NCBI GenBank assembly: GCA_913061115.1
Contig: CAJXTK010000002.1
Span: forward strand, 1-51,547
DNA length: 51,547 nt
Direction: 5' to 3'
Source: an uncultured Haliea sp.
GTDB lineage: Bacteria > Pseudomonadota > Gammaproteobacteria > Pseudomonadales > Halieaceae
The notes under the pieces were generated by a model, which made no database searches, was not told where the DNA came from, and worked only from the letters and a program-made list of their open reading frames with translations. Made by a program: the position numbers and the translations under genes. This document shows, one piece after another, positions 8,535 to 17,964 of the stretch (the stretch's first letter is position 1; every line of letters starts with the position of its first letter).

Positions 8535-9746
8535 ATGTCTAAAGTGATGATCATCGGGGCGGGTGGTGTTGGCGGCGTAGTGGCGCACAAGTGCGCGCAG
8601 TTGAGTGAGGTGTTTACCGAAATCGTTTTAGCCAGTCGCACCGAGTCGAAATGCAAGACGATTGCCGCCCAGTTGAGTCGACCCATCCGAACAGCACAGG
8701 TGGATGCCGACAATGTGCCCGCATTGGTCAACCTGCTACGGCAAGAAAAACCAGAACTGGTCATCAACGTGGCGCTACCCTATCAAGACCTGACCATTAT
8801 GGACGCCTGCCTTGAAGTCGGAGTCCACTACCTGGATACGGCCAACTACGAGCCGATCGATACGGCCCAATTTGAGTATCGATGGCAGTGGGATTACCAG
8901 CAACGTTTTGTGGACGCAGGATTGACTGCCTTGTTAGGCAGCGGGTTCGACCCCGGCGCGACCAATGTCTTTACCGCCTATATCGCCAAGCACTACTTCG
9001 ATGAAATTCATGAACTCGATATCATCGATGTCAACGGCGGCGACCACGGCCATCCCTTTGCCACCAACTTTAATCCTGAGATTAATATTCGCGAAGTGTC
9101 TGCTACATGTCGCCACTGGGAAAATGGAGAGTTTATAACGACCACAGCCATGTCAAAAAAAGCGCGTTATAGCTGTCCGGATGACGTTGGCACATTCAAT
9201 ATTTATCGGATGTATCACGAGGAACTGGAGTCACTCAGCAAGCACTTCCCCAGCCTCAAGCGCGCCCAGTTCTGGATGAGCTTTTCCGACAACTACCTGA
9301 AACACCTGCAAGTGCTGGAAAATGTCGGTATGACTAGCATTGCGCCTGTGGAATACCAAGGTCAATCCATAGTACCCATTCAATTTTTGGCGCACTTACT
9401 GCCCGAGCCCTCTACTTTGGGGGCACGCACCAAAGGCAAAACGTGCATCGGCTGTATCGTACGCGGAGTCAAAGAAGGTAAAGAAAAGGTCATGTATATC
9501 TACAATATCAGTGACCACCAGCGCTGCTATGAGGAGGTTCAGTCACAGGCTATTTCCTACACTACTGGGGTCCCCGCAGTCATTGGCGCCAAAATGATAC
9601 TGGAAGGTAAGTGGCGCGAACCCGGCGTCTGGAATATAGAGCAGTGCGACCCCGATCCGTTTATGGACGACATGAATCGCTATGGACTGCCGTGGAAGGT
9701 GGTGGAGCTGGATCCAAATTTCCAACTGGACATCGTCGAGAACTAG
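8535..9746 (+). CDS. Carboxy(nor)spermidine dehydrogenase, saccharopine dehydrogenase family
   Basis: A 403-residue NAD(P)-dependent enzyme with an N-terminal Rossmann motif (VMIIGAGGVGG). Its C-terminal half is that of saccharopine dehydrogenase-type proteins (DTANYEP, LGSGFDPGATNVF). In the alternative polyamine pathway it condenses aspartate semialdehyde with a diamine, giving carboxyspermidine from putrescine or carboxynorspermidine from diaminopropane. Its position between speA and nspC strongly supports this role over lysine metabolism. The ATG at 8535 follows GGAAAGG and gives a clean start (MSKVMIIG); an upstream in-frame ATG at 8514 looks untranslated. Confidence 0.93.
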   Translation: MSKVMIIGAGGVGGVVAHKCAQLSEVFTEIVLASRTESKCKTIAAQLSRPIRTAQVDADNVPALVNLLRQEKPELVINVALPYQDLTIMDACLEVGVHYLDTANYEPIDTAQFEYRWQWDYQQRFVDAGLTALLGSGFDPGATNVFTAYIAKHYFDEIHELDIIDVNGGDHGHPFATNFNPEINIREVSATCRHWENGEFITTTAMSKKARYSCPDDVGTFNIYRMYHEELESLSKHFPSLKRAQFWMSFSDNYLKHLQVLENVGMTSIAPVEYQGQSIVPIQFLAHLLPEPSTLGARTKGKTCIGCIVRGVKEGKEKVMYIYNISDHQRCYEEVQSQAISYTTGVPAVIGAKMILEGKWREPGVWNIEQCDPDPFMDDMNRYGLPWKVVELDPNFQLDIVEN

Positions 9747-9762
9747 CGTAACGGAGAGAGCC

Positions 9763-10929
9763 TTGCAATTCACGAACTTTGAAAAACTCGATCTCAATAG
9801 GCTGCCATCACCCTGCTTCGTGGTTGATGAAGTCGCCGTAGAACGCAACTTGAAAATTCTCGCACAGTTGGCAGAGGACAGCGGAGCAAAGGTGTTATCC
9901 GCATTGAAAGCTTTTTCTATGTGGCGTCTGGCGCCGCTCGTATCCAGCTATCTCAGTGGCACCTGCGCCAGCGGCCTACATGAGGCTCGCCTAGGGCGAG
10001 AATATTACGCAGGCGAAGTTCATGTCTTTAGCGCTGCCTATACCGAAGACGACCTAAAAGAAATTCTCGCTATCGCTGATCATGTGGTGTTTAACAGCTG
10101 CGCGCAGTGGCGCCGCTTTCGGCCACTCGCATTGGAGGCCAGAACCCGCCGACCGGGACTACAATTTGGCCTGCGCATCAATCCTCAGCACTCCGAAGGG
10201 GACGTTCCAATTTACGACCCTTGTGCTCCAGGTTCTCGATTGGGCATTCCGTTATCGGAATTGGATGCCAATGAACTTGAGCACATCAGTGGCCTGCACT
10301 TCCATACGCTGTGCGAGCAGGATTTTCCTCCGCTGCAGCGAACACTGCGGGCGGTAGAAGAACAATTCGCGCACCTGCTGGCCGACCTACAGTGGGTCAA
10401 CTTTGGTGGCGGGCATCACATCACGCTCCCGGGCTACCAGAGGGCCGAGCTGACCGCCTGTATCCGCGAATTCTCGAGCCGATATGACGTGCAGGTTTAC
10501 CTTGAGCCTGGTGAGGCTGTTGCTGTTGGCACCGGGGTTTTGGTCACTGAAGTGCTGGACCTAAGCTGGAACCAACTGAATCAGGCCATTGTCGATACCT
10601 CTGCATCCTGTCACATGCCGGACCTGCTGGAAATGCCTTACCGCGCGGATATTCTAGGCGCATCGGCGCCGCAAGAACTCGAACATACTTACCGTCTGGG
10701 CGGCCTGACGTGCCTAGCGGGCGATGTCATGGGCGACTACAGCTTTTCCGAACCACTGCAGGTCGGGCAGCGCCTTATGTTCAGCGATATGTCCCACTAC
10801 ACGATGGTCAAAACCAGCACCTTTAACGGCACCAAGTTGCCCGCCATTGCACTATGGAATTCCGCAACTGACGCACTTGAAATTGTGCGTGAGTTTGGCT
10901 ACGAGGCATTTAAGGGGCGCCTGTCCTGA
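9763..10929 (+). CDS. nspC: Carboxynorspermidine/carboxyspermidine decarboxylase
   Basis: A 388-residue fold-III PLP decarboxylase that completes spermidine or norspermidine synthesis. The PLP lysine is about K49 in SALKAFS. Other family motifs are GTCASGLHEARLG, HVFSAAYTEDDL, LHFHTLCEQ, NFGGGHHIT and LEPGEAVAVGTG. TTG at 9763 is chosen as start: it follows GGAGAG at good spacing and begins just before the conserved LPSPCFVVDE. The frame extends upstream into the dehydrogenase gene without a better start. It lies 16 bases after its partner gene, so the two are probably cotranscribed with speA. Confidence 0.95.
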   Translation: MQFTNFEKLDLNRLPSPCFVVDEVAVERNLKILAQLAEDSGAKVLSALKAFSMWRLAPLVSSYLSGTCASGLHEARLGREYYAGEVHVFSAAYTEDDLKEILAIADHVVFNSCAQWRRFRPLALEARTRRPGLQFGLRINPQHSEGDVPIYDPCAPGSRLGIPLSELDANELEHISGLHFHTLCEQDFPPLQRTLRAVEEQFAHLLADLQWVNFGGGHHITLPGYQRAELTACIREFSSRYDVQVYLEPGEAVAVGTGVLVTEVLDLSWNQLNQAIVDTSASCHMPDLLEMPYRADILGASAPQELEHTYRLGGLTCLAGDVMGDYSFSEPLQVGQRLMFSDMSHYTMVKTSTFNGTKLPAIALWNSATDALEIVREFGYEAFKGRLS

Positions 10930-10998
10930 CACACTCAATAGGCCTGTGAACCGTATTATGAGAGAAATTCGCTGACATTCGCGGGATTGTTGAGGATA

Positions 10999-12954
10999 AT
11001 GTTTCCTTTCCAATTTTGCGGATTTGTTACTATGCAGCGTCCCATATGGCTTTTATCTTTGGATTCAGACACGTTCCCCGCGGCCCCCATGACCACGGGC
11101 GGCCTCAAGGCTTATTATCATGAGTTTGGCAAAAACACCGCTCAGACGGACATCCAGCTGGTGCATTTTGTTAATCATCCCGAGCGTATTTCTCAGTGGC
11201 TCGAACAATGGCAGAAAGAGGAGCTCCCTCGCGCGCAAGCAGCCGCAGCTCAGGGTATGCAGCCGGTAATTGGATTTTCCGTGTATACGTGGAACGCTGC
11301 AGAGTTTCTCGATCTGATGCGAGACGTCAAAGACCTGTGTCCTGAAATATTGATTGTTGTCGGTGGCCCTCACGTGCAAAAAGCCAGTGATTATCTGTTT
11401 TCAGAGGCGGTGGACATTGTCGTCATGGGCGAGGGTGAAGCAACCTTTACCGATTTCCTAGATGCGTCGGGTCCTGAGCAGTGGCCTGACGTTGCCGGCC
11501 TGGCTTTTGTTCAAAAGGGCGAATTGGTGATGACGCCAGAGCGGCCACGTTTTCGCAATCTCAATCTTTTGCCGTCAGCCCTTGACGTCATCAGCCTACT
11601 GGACGATGAAGGTAATCCATATGACTGCATCGCCTACGAAACCAGTCGTGGCTGCCCCTACAAGTGCGCCTTTTGCGAATGGGGAACCGGCGCTATTGGC
11701 ACCAAAATGTTGTCCTTTTCTGTGGACCGGATACGCCACGACTGGAATTTCATTGTCGATGCCGGCATCAAGAACATCTGGCTGACCGATTCCAATTTTG
11801 GCGCATTACGCGAGGATGTAGAGAAGGCAAAGGCGTTATGCGAGATAAAGCAACGTACCGGCCTCCCTCATACCTTTGCTACCTCCTGGTCCAAAAAACA
11901 TGGCCCACGATCACAGGAAATTGTATTGTTGCTGCATGAAAATAACTTACTCCCGCATTATCATTTAGCGTTGCAAACATTAACACCGCTGGCGCTGGAG
12001 TTATGCCACCGCACCAATATGGACGCCAACAAATACGAGCCCATTGCGCGCGAGATGGCGAAAGCCCGCGTGCCGATTGCCTGTGAACTGATCTGGGGGT
12101 TGATCGGTGACAATCTGACTAGCTTTGAGACCAATCTCGATCGGCTCTTTGCAGTCTTTCCCACCATTAATATTTTCGGGTACACCCTGCTTCCCGGCAC
12201 CGAATTCTACGGCAAGCGTGAGGAATATCAGATAGAAACTCTGCCGGTCGCGGGTTACGGCAAGGCCAAGGGAGAGTACGTCGTGGGGTGCATGAGTTTC
12301 CCTATTGAAGAGGGTCTGGAAGGCTACTTCCTGATCACCGCGCATTTGTTAATGAGTCGTGGTTACATGATGCCACTCACCCTACGCTATCTTGCCTTGA
12401 CTGAGGCCGTGCCGGTGGCGGGGATGATGCGTTCAATGCTGCACGCCTTGTGTGCCGAATTTAGCGAAGAAATTCCCGGCCTCAATGCTGCTGACAAGAT
12501 GGGGGTGTATGAATTTCGTGAGGAGCTATTTGTTACCTCATTTACGTATCCCGAGCGCACCTATCAATGCGTGCAGCGCGTAGCATTACAGTGGATTGAA
12601 GATCACATGGATAATAACGCGCAAGCGGCGAACTTAAAGCATCGCGTCACTCAGTTGCTAGAACTGGATCAGGCCTTTGCACCTCACACAGGAGCCACCC
12701 GCGACATTACGGCCCACTTCAATTTTGACGCTGATAAGGTGATGGACACATTGGAGGGCATGGATCTTCCCGCTGCGGCTTTGTTTGCTGAGCAGCCCAC
12801 TGAAATAGGAATCCATATTCCTGGCGGCGTCGGTGACATCATCAAGGATCCGGATGGTGGCGTATGGATTCACGCGGAGCGATCTACCAGCAAAGACGAG
12901 CACGCTGCAAAATTACAACCAGTGACAGTTCAAGCTTTAGCACTGCCGGCCTGA
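10999..12954 (+). CDS. B12-binding domain radical SAM protein
   Basis: A ~651-residue protein. An N-terminal cobalamin-binding-type Rossmann domain (about 85-155; VIGFSVYTWNAAEF, VVGGPHV, IVVMGEGE) is followed by a radical SAM core. Its [4Fe-4S] motif is RGCPYKCAFC, with Cys at about 219, 223 and 226. The C-terminal ~250 residues are family-specific. Such proteins usually do radical methylation or rearrangement, but the substrate is not predictable here. It follows nspC at ~70 bases on the same strand; no shared pathway is obvious. The ATG at 10999 has GAGG very close upstream; ATG 11032 (MQRPIWLL) is an equally plausible start. Confidence 0.88.
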   Translation: MFPFQFCGFVTMQRPIWLLSLDSDTFPAAPMTTGGLKAYYHEFGKNTAQTDIQLVHFVNHPERISQWLEQWQKEELPRAQAAAAQGMQPVIGFSVYTWNAAEFLDLMRDVKDLCPEILIVVGGPHVQKASDYLFSEAVDIVVMGEGEATFTDFLDASGPEQWPDVAGLAFVQKGELVMTPERPRFRNLNLLPSALDVISLLDDEGNPYDCIAYETSRGCPYKCAFCEWGTGAIGTKMLSFSVDRIRHDWNFIVDAGIKNIWLTDSNFGALREDVEKAKALCEIKQRTGLPHTFATSWSKKHGPRSQEIVLLLHENNLLPHYHLALQTLTPLALELCHRTNMDANKYEPIAREMAKARVPIACELIWGLIGDNLTSFETNLDRLFAVFPTINIFGYTLLPGTEFYGKREEYQIETLPVAGYGKAKGEYVVGCMSFPIEEGLEGYFLITAHLLMSRGYMMPLTLRYLALTEAVPVAGMMRSMLHALCAEFSEEIPGLNAADKMGVYEFREELFVTSFTYPERTYQCVQRVALQWIEDHMDNNAQAANLKHRVTQLLELDQAFAPHTGATRDITAHFNFDADKVMDTLEGMDLPAAALFAEQPTEIGIHIPGGVGDIIKDPDGGVWIHAERSTSKDEHAAKLQPVTVQALALPA

Positions 12955-13065
12955 AACGCTGATCACCACAGCAGATAGAATCGTTCCAATGGTAGCGCGG
13001 ATCGATCTGCGGCCTGTATCAATAGATGAGCCAGGCCGACTTTTGTGAGCTGGTTTTCCAGACAT

Positions 13066-14700
13066 CTATTGCAGCATATCCAGCGCCATTGCCTCAGCAA
13101 CCTTGATGCCATCTATAGCCGCTGACAATATGCCGCCCGCATAACCGGCGCCCTCTCCGGCCGGGTATAGACCACGAGTATTTATACTTTGGCACTCCTC
13201 GCCACGCCTAATACAGATAGGAGATGAGCTTCGGGTTTCGATGCCGGTCAGTATCGCGTCTGGCATCGCAAAGCCTTTTATTTGTCTGTCAAACGCCGGA
13301 ATTGCCTCACGAATGGCGGCAATCGCAAATCCTGGTAATGCCTCGGACAAGTCAGTCAATGTGACTCCCGGCTGATAAGATGGCGCCACGCCACCTAACG
13401 CTTGCGATGGCCGACCCTGAAGAAAATCACCGACCAGCTGTGCCGGCGCATTATAATTTTCACCGCCCATTTTATAGGCGAGCGATTCCAGTTCGCGCTG
13501 TAGGTCAATACCCGCAAAAATATTGCCCGGGTAATCTTCATCCGGGTTTATGCCGACGACAATCGCTGAATTGGCATTGCGCTCGTTGCGTGAATACTGT
13601 GACATTCCATTAGTCACTACACGACCCTCTTCCGAGGTCGCTGCAACAACGGTACCGCCTGGACACATGCAAAAACTGTATACGGTGCGGCCATTATCAC
13701 AATGATGTACAAGCTTGTAATCTGCTGCCCCCAATATCGCATTGCCAGCGTATTCACCAAAACGTGCCTGATCAATTATCGACTGCGGATGCTCAATACG
13801 AAAGCCTATGGAAAACGGCTTGGATTCTATGTACACCCCTTGGTCCAACAACATTTGAAAGGTGTCGCGAGCGCTATGTCCTATTGCTAGTACAATGTGT
13901 CTACTCAATAGCGTTTCACCACTGCCAGTGGTCAGCCCGGTTACTTGGCCAGCGCCCTCACTGTCTTGTTCGCGCAACAGTGATTCCACTTTCACCCCAA
14001 AACGCACCTCGCCTCCCAAGCGAATGATTTCTGCACGCATTTTTTCCACCATTGTTACCAACTTGAAGGTGCCGATATGTGGCTTGCTCACAAACAAAAT
14101 TTCATTCGGTGCGCCAGCCTTCACAAATTCGGACAGCACTTTGCGGCCTAAATGACGGCGGTCTTTAACCTGACTATAAAGCTTACCGTCTGAAAATGTG
14201 CCGGCGCCGCCCTCACCAAACTGGACATTAGATTCGGTATTGAGCTTACGCTTGCGCCACATTGCCCAGGTATCCTTCGTGCGCTGACGCACTTCGCGCC
14301 CCCGCTCCAGCACAATCGGCTTGAGTCCCATCTGAGCAAGCAGCAGAGCGGTCAAAATCCCACAGGGACCAAAGCCAACAATGATAGGCCGCTGCTGCTC
14401 GGCCCGCGGGAAATGCGGACCAGCCTGCGCGACGAAACGATAATGCGTGTCCGGACTCGGGCCAACACGAGAGTCATTTTTAAACTGCTCTAACAGCTTG
14501 TGCTCTTGTGCAGAGCGCAGATCGACATCTAATTGGTAAATTAACAAGATTTTGGCTTTTTTACGCGCGTCATAACTGCGTTTGAAAACGCTAAAACTGC
14601 AGATATCTTCCTCACTGATGCCCAATCGCTCGGCGATAGCCGCCGTCAGATCATCGGCGCCATGATCGAGCGAGAGTTTAATTTCATTTAGTCTGAGCAT
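13066..14700 (-). CDS. FAD-dependent dehydrogenase, COG2509-type
   Basis: A 544-residue protein. A small N-terminal domain (MLRLNEIKLSLDHG) is followed by a dinucleotide-binding fold (IIVGFGPCGILTALLLA near residue 105). Later motifs include ERGREVRQRTKDTW, FGEGGAGTFSDGKLYS and CMCPGGTVVAATSE, with a C-terminal Gly-rich FAD contact (YPAGEGAGYAGGI). This matches the widespread uncharacterised NAD(P)/FAD-dependent oxidoreductases of COG2509. The reaction is unknown. It converges on the radical SAM gene; the ~110-base gap shows no clear hairpin. Confidence 0.88.
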   Translation of the reverse strand: MLRLNEIKLSLDHGADDLTAAIAERLGISEEDICSFSVFKRSYDARKKAKILLIYQLDVDLRSAQEHKLLEQFKNDSRVGPSPDTHYRFVAQAGPHFPRAEQQRPIIVGFGPCGILTALLLAQMGLKPIVLERGREVRQRTKDTWAMWRKRKLNTESNVQFGEGGAGTFSDGKLYSQVKDRRHLGRKVLSEFVKAGAPNEILFVSKPHIGTFKLVTMVEKMRAEIIRLGGEVRFGVKVESLLREQDSEGAGQVTGLTTGSGETLLSRHIVLAIGHSARDTFQMLLDQGVYIESKPFSIGFRIEHPQSIIDQARFGEYAGNAILGAADYKLVHHCDNGRTVYSFCMCPGGTVVAATSEEGRVVTNGMSQYSRNERNANSAIVVGINPDEDYPGNIFAGIDLQRELESLAYKMGGENYNAPAQLVGDFLQGRPSQALGGVAPSYQPGVTLTDLSEALPGFAIAAIREAIPAFDRQIKGFAMPDAILTGIETRSSSPICIRRGEECQSINTRGLYPAGEGAGYAGGILSAAIDGIKVAEAMALDMLQ

Positions 14701-14866
14701 AGCAGCAGGTTTACTTCATTAAGTTTTGGCTGAACATCAGCGACTAAAATACAGTGATTCTCTCGCATATCGGTGACTGAAAACAAGTCGCCGCTGCGTG
14801 CCGAGGCCGATCTCTACGGGCGCGACTTAAGCGGTAATATCATCATTTCAAATACATTATTGCCCG

Positions 14867-16099
14867 CTAAACATACTGTCCTGCACAAAAACCAGAAGAC
14901 CAGGCCCATTGGAAGTTGTATCCTCCTAAATGGCCACTCACATCTAATACCTCTCCGATAAAGAATAGGCCATCATGACCCCCGGCCTCCATGGTCCGGG
15001 AACTCATTCCCACCGTATCCACGCCCCCCAGAGTAACCTCTGCCGTGCGGTAACCTTCCGTGCCTGAGGGTTTCAATATCCAACTACCCAATAGCGCGGC
15101 AAGCTCGGTCAGCCTTCTGTCACTGTAGTCCGCCAGCTTCCGCTCTGCATCATTTGACCACCAGAGCGTTTGTAACTCGGCCACTAGCGCTTTTGGCAAT
15201 TTTTGCGCCAACAGGCTACGCAGCAAGCTATGACCCTGATCGCGCTTTGACTGCAGCAACCACTGGCTGATATCGAGGCTGGGTAGTAGGTTGATCGAGA
15301 CTGTGTTGCCAGGGTACCAGTAATTCGAAATTTGCAGTATCACCGGGCCACTGACACCCCGATGGGTAAATAACAAATTTTCAGTAAAGGACTGGCCGTT
15401 ACAGTGGACCTCCACTTCCAATGCCACGCCAGACAATCGCTCACAGATTGACTTCATGGCGTCACTGAACATCAGCGGCACCAGTCCGGCGCGGCGCTCG
15501 GTCAATGGTAATGAAAACTGCGCGGCGATGTCATAACCGATACCACTGCCGCCCAGCGTGGGTATGGAAAGTGCTCCGGTGGCCACCACCAGCGATTGGC
15601 AAACGACGGAGCGATTAGATTTTTCTGTATCTGGCCCCTGATCAAAAGACACAGAAAAACGACCGGTTGAATCACCCGCGGCCTCAATGGACCTGACCCC
15701 ACACCGAGAGGAGACCGTCACCCCTGCTTTATCGCATTCCTGCAATAGCATCGTGAGAATATCCTGAGCCGAATTCTGACAAAACAGCTGTCCGTGTGCG
15801 CGCTCTTCGTAGTCGATACCGTAGCGCTCAACCAAGGCAATAAAGTCCCATTGCGTATAGCGGCTCAGAGCTGACTTACAAAAGTGTGGATTGCCAGAAA
15901 CAAAGTGCTCTGGCTGGACAACGCGATTAGTGAAGTTGCAGCGGCCACCGCCGGACATAAGAATCTTTTTACCCACCTTATTGGCTTTTTCCAACACCAA
16001 AACGCGACGGCCGCGCGCGCCAGCGACCGCAGCACAGAATAATCCCGCCGCGCCAGCGCCGAGAATAATGACATCGTAGTGTTCTATTCGTTCGTGCAA
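14867..16099 (-). CDS. NAD(P)/FAD-dependent oxidoreductase, HI0933/YhiN family
   Basis: A 410-residue flavoprotein. An N-terminal FAD motif (VIILGAGAAGLFCAAVAG) is followed by the family signature KKILMSGGGRCNFTN at about 44-58. GALSIPTLGGSGIGYDIA is a further motif, and the C-terminus has the FAD contact GEVLDVSGHLGGYNFQWA. The family (HI0933, YhiN; BaiN is a relative) has no settled housekeeping function. It lies ~165 bases upstream of the COG2509-type gene on the same strand. The two may share a transcript, although no evidence of coupling is visible. Confidence 0.92.
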   Translation of the reverse strand: MHERIEHYDVIILGAGAAGLFCAAVAGARGRRVLVLEKANKVGKKILMSGGGRCNFTNRVVQPEHFVSGNPHFCKSALSRYTQWDFIALVERYGIDYEERAHGQLFCQNSAQDILTMLLQECDKAGVTVSSRCGVRSIEAAGDSTGRFSVSFDQGPDTEKSNRSVVCQSLVVATGALSIPTLGGSGIGYDIAAQFSLPLTERRAGLVPLMFSDAMKSICERLSGVALEVEVHCNGQSFTENLLFTHRGVSGPVILQISNYWYPGNTVSINLLPSLDISQWLLQSKRDQGHSLLRSLLAQKLPKALVAELQTLWWSNDAERKLADYSDRRLTELAALLGSWILKPSGTEGYRTAEVTLGGVDTVGMSSRTMEAGGHDGLFFIGEVLDVSGHLGGYNFQWAWSSGFCAGQYV

Positions 16100-16224
16100 A
16101 AATTTCTCATCGACTGAAACGTGAACCGCAATTGAATAACCTTCTGAATATACCCGCCATCGCGACTGAACTAATTGTTGTGTGATAGGCTCAGTCTCTA
16201 CCGGCCCACATTGGACTATTGGCT

Positions 16225-16494
16225 ATGCAAAACCATATTATTGACGCTATCGGCATGTTGGGCGCATTAATGGTGGTACTGGCCTACTATTTATTACAGC
16301 TCGAGCGGATTGATCCTAAAAGCCTTAGCTACAATTTGATAAATCTGGTGGGCGGTATCTTTCTCTTTTTTAGTCTGTGCTTCAACTTTAATCTTGCCAG
16401 TTTGGTGATTGAAGTTTTCTGGATAGGTGCTTCAATGATTGGCCTGTGGAAATACTGGCGCCGACCCGCAGTGAACGATCATTCCACCAATTGA
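16225..16494 (+). CDS. CBU_0592-type small inner membrane protein
   Basis: An 89-residue protein with three predicted transmembrane helices: roughly residues 5-22 (IGMLGALMVVLAYYLL), 37-55 (NLINLVGGIFLFFSLCF) and 58-78 (LASLVIEVFWIGASMIGLW). It matches the small CBU_0592 family, whose function is unknown. The ATG at 16225 is preferred to a TTG two codons upstream. Its last 16 bases overlap the 3' end of ppnN on the opposite strand, so the two transcripts are convergent and antisense at their ends. Confidence 0.8.
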   Translation: MQNHIIDAIGMLGALMVVLAYYLLQLERIDPKSLSYNLINLVGGIFLFFSLCFNFNLASLVIEVFWIGASMIGLWKYWRRPAVNDHSTN

Positions 16495-17837
16495 TAGCAA
16501 GGCTGATATTTCTCCTGATCCAACTTCATTCGTTTCTGCCTCACCAGCATCTGCAACAGTCGATCCATGCTGGATAGAAATTTCTTGTCACCCGACAGCT
16601 GGTAGGGACCGTGCAAGCGCACTTGTTCAATGCCGAATGCCTTCACGTTACCAGCCACTAGGCCCGAAAATACACGACGCAGCGCACTGGCTAATTCATG
16701 CTTGGGCAAGTGGGCATCAAGCTGCAATGCCGCCATCACGTCGTGTGTAGGAACAAAGGGCTCCTGCAGATCGGGCGAGATCACCAGTTCCCAGTTGAAA
16801 TAGTATGCCTGCTGCGTCGCGCGACGTTTTGCATGCACGTCATCGTTGGCCGAACGGATAGCGCGGCCAACGTCTTCCGCGCCGCCCACGATAACACGAT
16901 AGTGGCGACGCACGTCCTCGCCCAGGCAATCGACCAGAAATCGCTCCAGTTCGTCAAAGTACTCGCGGCAGCATTCTGGCCCGGCGAATACCAGTGGAAT
17001 GGCTTGATTGTTGTCTGGGTGCATTAGGATGCTAAGCAGGTAGAGAACCTCTTCAACGGTTCCTACTCCTCCGGGAAACACGATAATAGAGTGTGCAAGC
17101 CGGACAAAAGCTTCCAAGCGTTTCTCAATATCTGGCATGATCACCAACTCATTGACGATAGCGTTAGGTGATTCAGAAGCGATGATGCCCGGTTCGCTGA
17201 TCCCGATGTAACGGCCGCTCTTGATATGCTGCTTGGCATGCCCTACCGCAGCGCCCTTCATCGGCCCTTTCATTGCGCCAATACCACAACCGGTCACAAT
17301 ATCCAGCCCACGCAGGCCTAGTTGATAGCCTATGTGTTTAGCATAGTTATACTCTTGACGAGGAATAGAGTGCCCGCCCCAACACACCACTATTTGGGGT
17401 GACTGGTCAGGTCGCACGACACGGGCATTGCGCAGGATGCGAAATACCGTGTCGGTAATCTGGGCAGAACTGGGCAGCTTGGGCTGGGCCGCCGTTATTT
17501 TAAAATCGGTATACACAATATCGCGCAGTGCGGAAAACAAATGCTCTTGGATACCACGGATCATTTTGCCATCGACAAACGACTGGGGTGGCGCATTAAA
17601 CAGCTCTAACCTAAGACCACGCGGCTGCGGGATCAGGCGAACATCAAAGTCGGCGTAGTCGGTCAGAAGTTCTTCGGCATCATCCTTCACACTGTCGGTG
17701 TTCAGAATTGCCAGGGCACAGTGTCGAAACAACGCCAACAAATCGCCGCCGCTACTCGTGAGCCCCTCTACATCTGTTCTAGAAAGAAGGTTTAGCGACT
17801 TAAGGGGATTCACAATGACATGAGTGATTTTTTCCAT
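16479..17837 (-). CDS. ppnN: Nucleotide 5'-monophosphate nucleosidase PpnN
   Basis: A 452-residue protein of almost the same length as E. coli PpnN (YgdH, 454). It hydrolyses purine and pyrimidine nucleoside monophosphates to base and ribose 5-phosphate, and is activated by (p)ppGpp in E. coli. The central LOG-type Rossmann domain carries TGCGIGAMKGPMKGA at 182-196 and PGGVGTVEE at 255-263, the catalytic/phosphate-binding motif. The flanking N- and C-terminal domains typical of PpnN are present (start MEKITHVIVNP). It is preceded by a strong hairpin that separates it from the upstream lipoprotein gene. Confidence 0.95.
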   Translation of the reverse strand: MEKITHVIVNPLKSLNLLSRTDVEGLTSSGGDLLALFRHCALAILNTDSVKDDAEELLTDYADFDVRLIPQPRGLRLELFNAPPQSFVDGKMIRGIQEHLFSALRDIVYTDFKITAAQPKLPSSAQITDTVFRILRNARVVRPDQSPQIVVCWGGHSIPRQEYNYAKHIGYQLGLRGLDIVTGCGIGAMKGPMKGAAVGHAKQHIKSGRYIGISEPGIIASESPNAIVNELVIMPDIEKRLEAFVRLAHSIIVFPGGVGTVEEVLYLLSILMHPDNNQAIPLVFAGPECCREYFDELERFLVDCLGEDVRRHYRVIVGGAEDVGRAIRSANDDVHAKRRATQQAYYFNWELVISPDLQEPFVPTHDVMAALQLDAHLPKHELASALRRVFSGLVAGNVKAFGIEQVRLHGPYQLSGDKKFLSSMDRLLQMLVRQKRMKLDQEKYQPCYQLVE

Positions 17838-17880
17838 GGCGTGAATCTAGCACTCACTAATAATAAAATTTTACAACTAC

Positions 17881-17911
17881 AGGAACCCCATCAATACATG
17901 ATGAGGTTCCT
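17881..17911 (-). terminator. Strong hairpin, probable terminator of the lipoprotein gene
   Basis: AGGAACC pairs with GGTTCCT, and inside it CATCA pairs with TGATG around a five-base loop, with one mismatch between the two stems. On the minus strand it lies 54 bases after the stop codon of the glycine-zipper lipoprotein gene. It is followed by a mixed T-rich stretch rather than a pure T run, so termination may be partial. Confidence 0.6.
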
Positions 17912-17964
17912 GTGCTTCTAACATCACCAGATCAAGAAGACGGTAAGTCATCTTCCTGACGATA

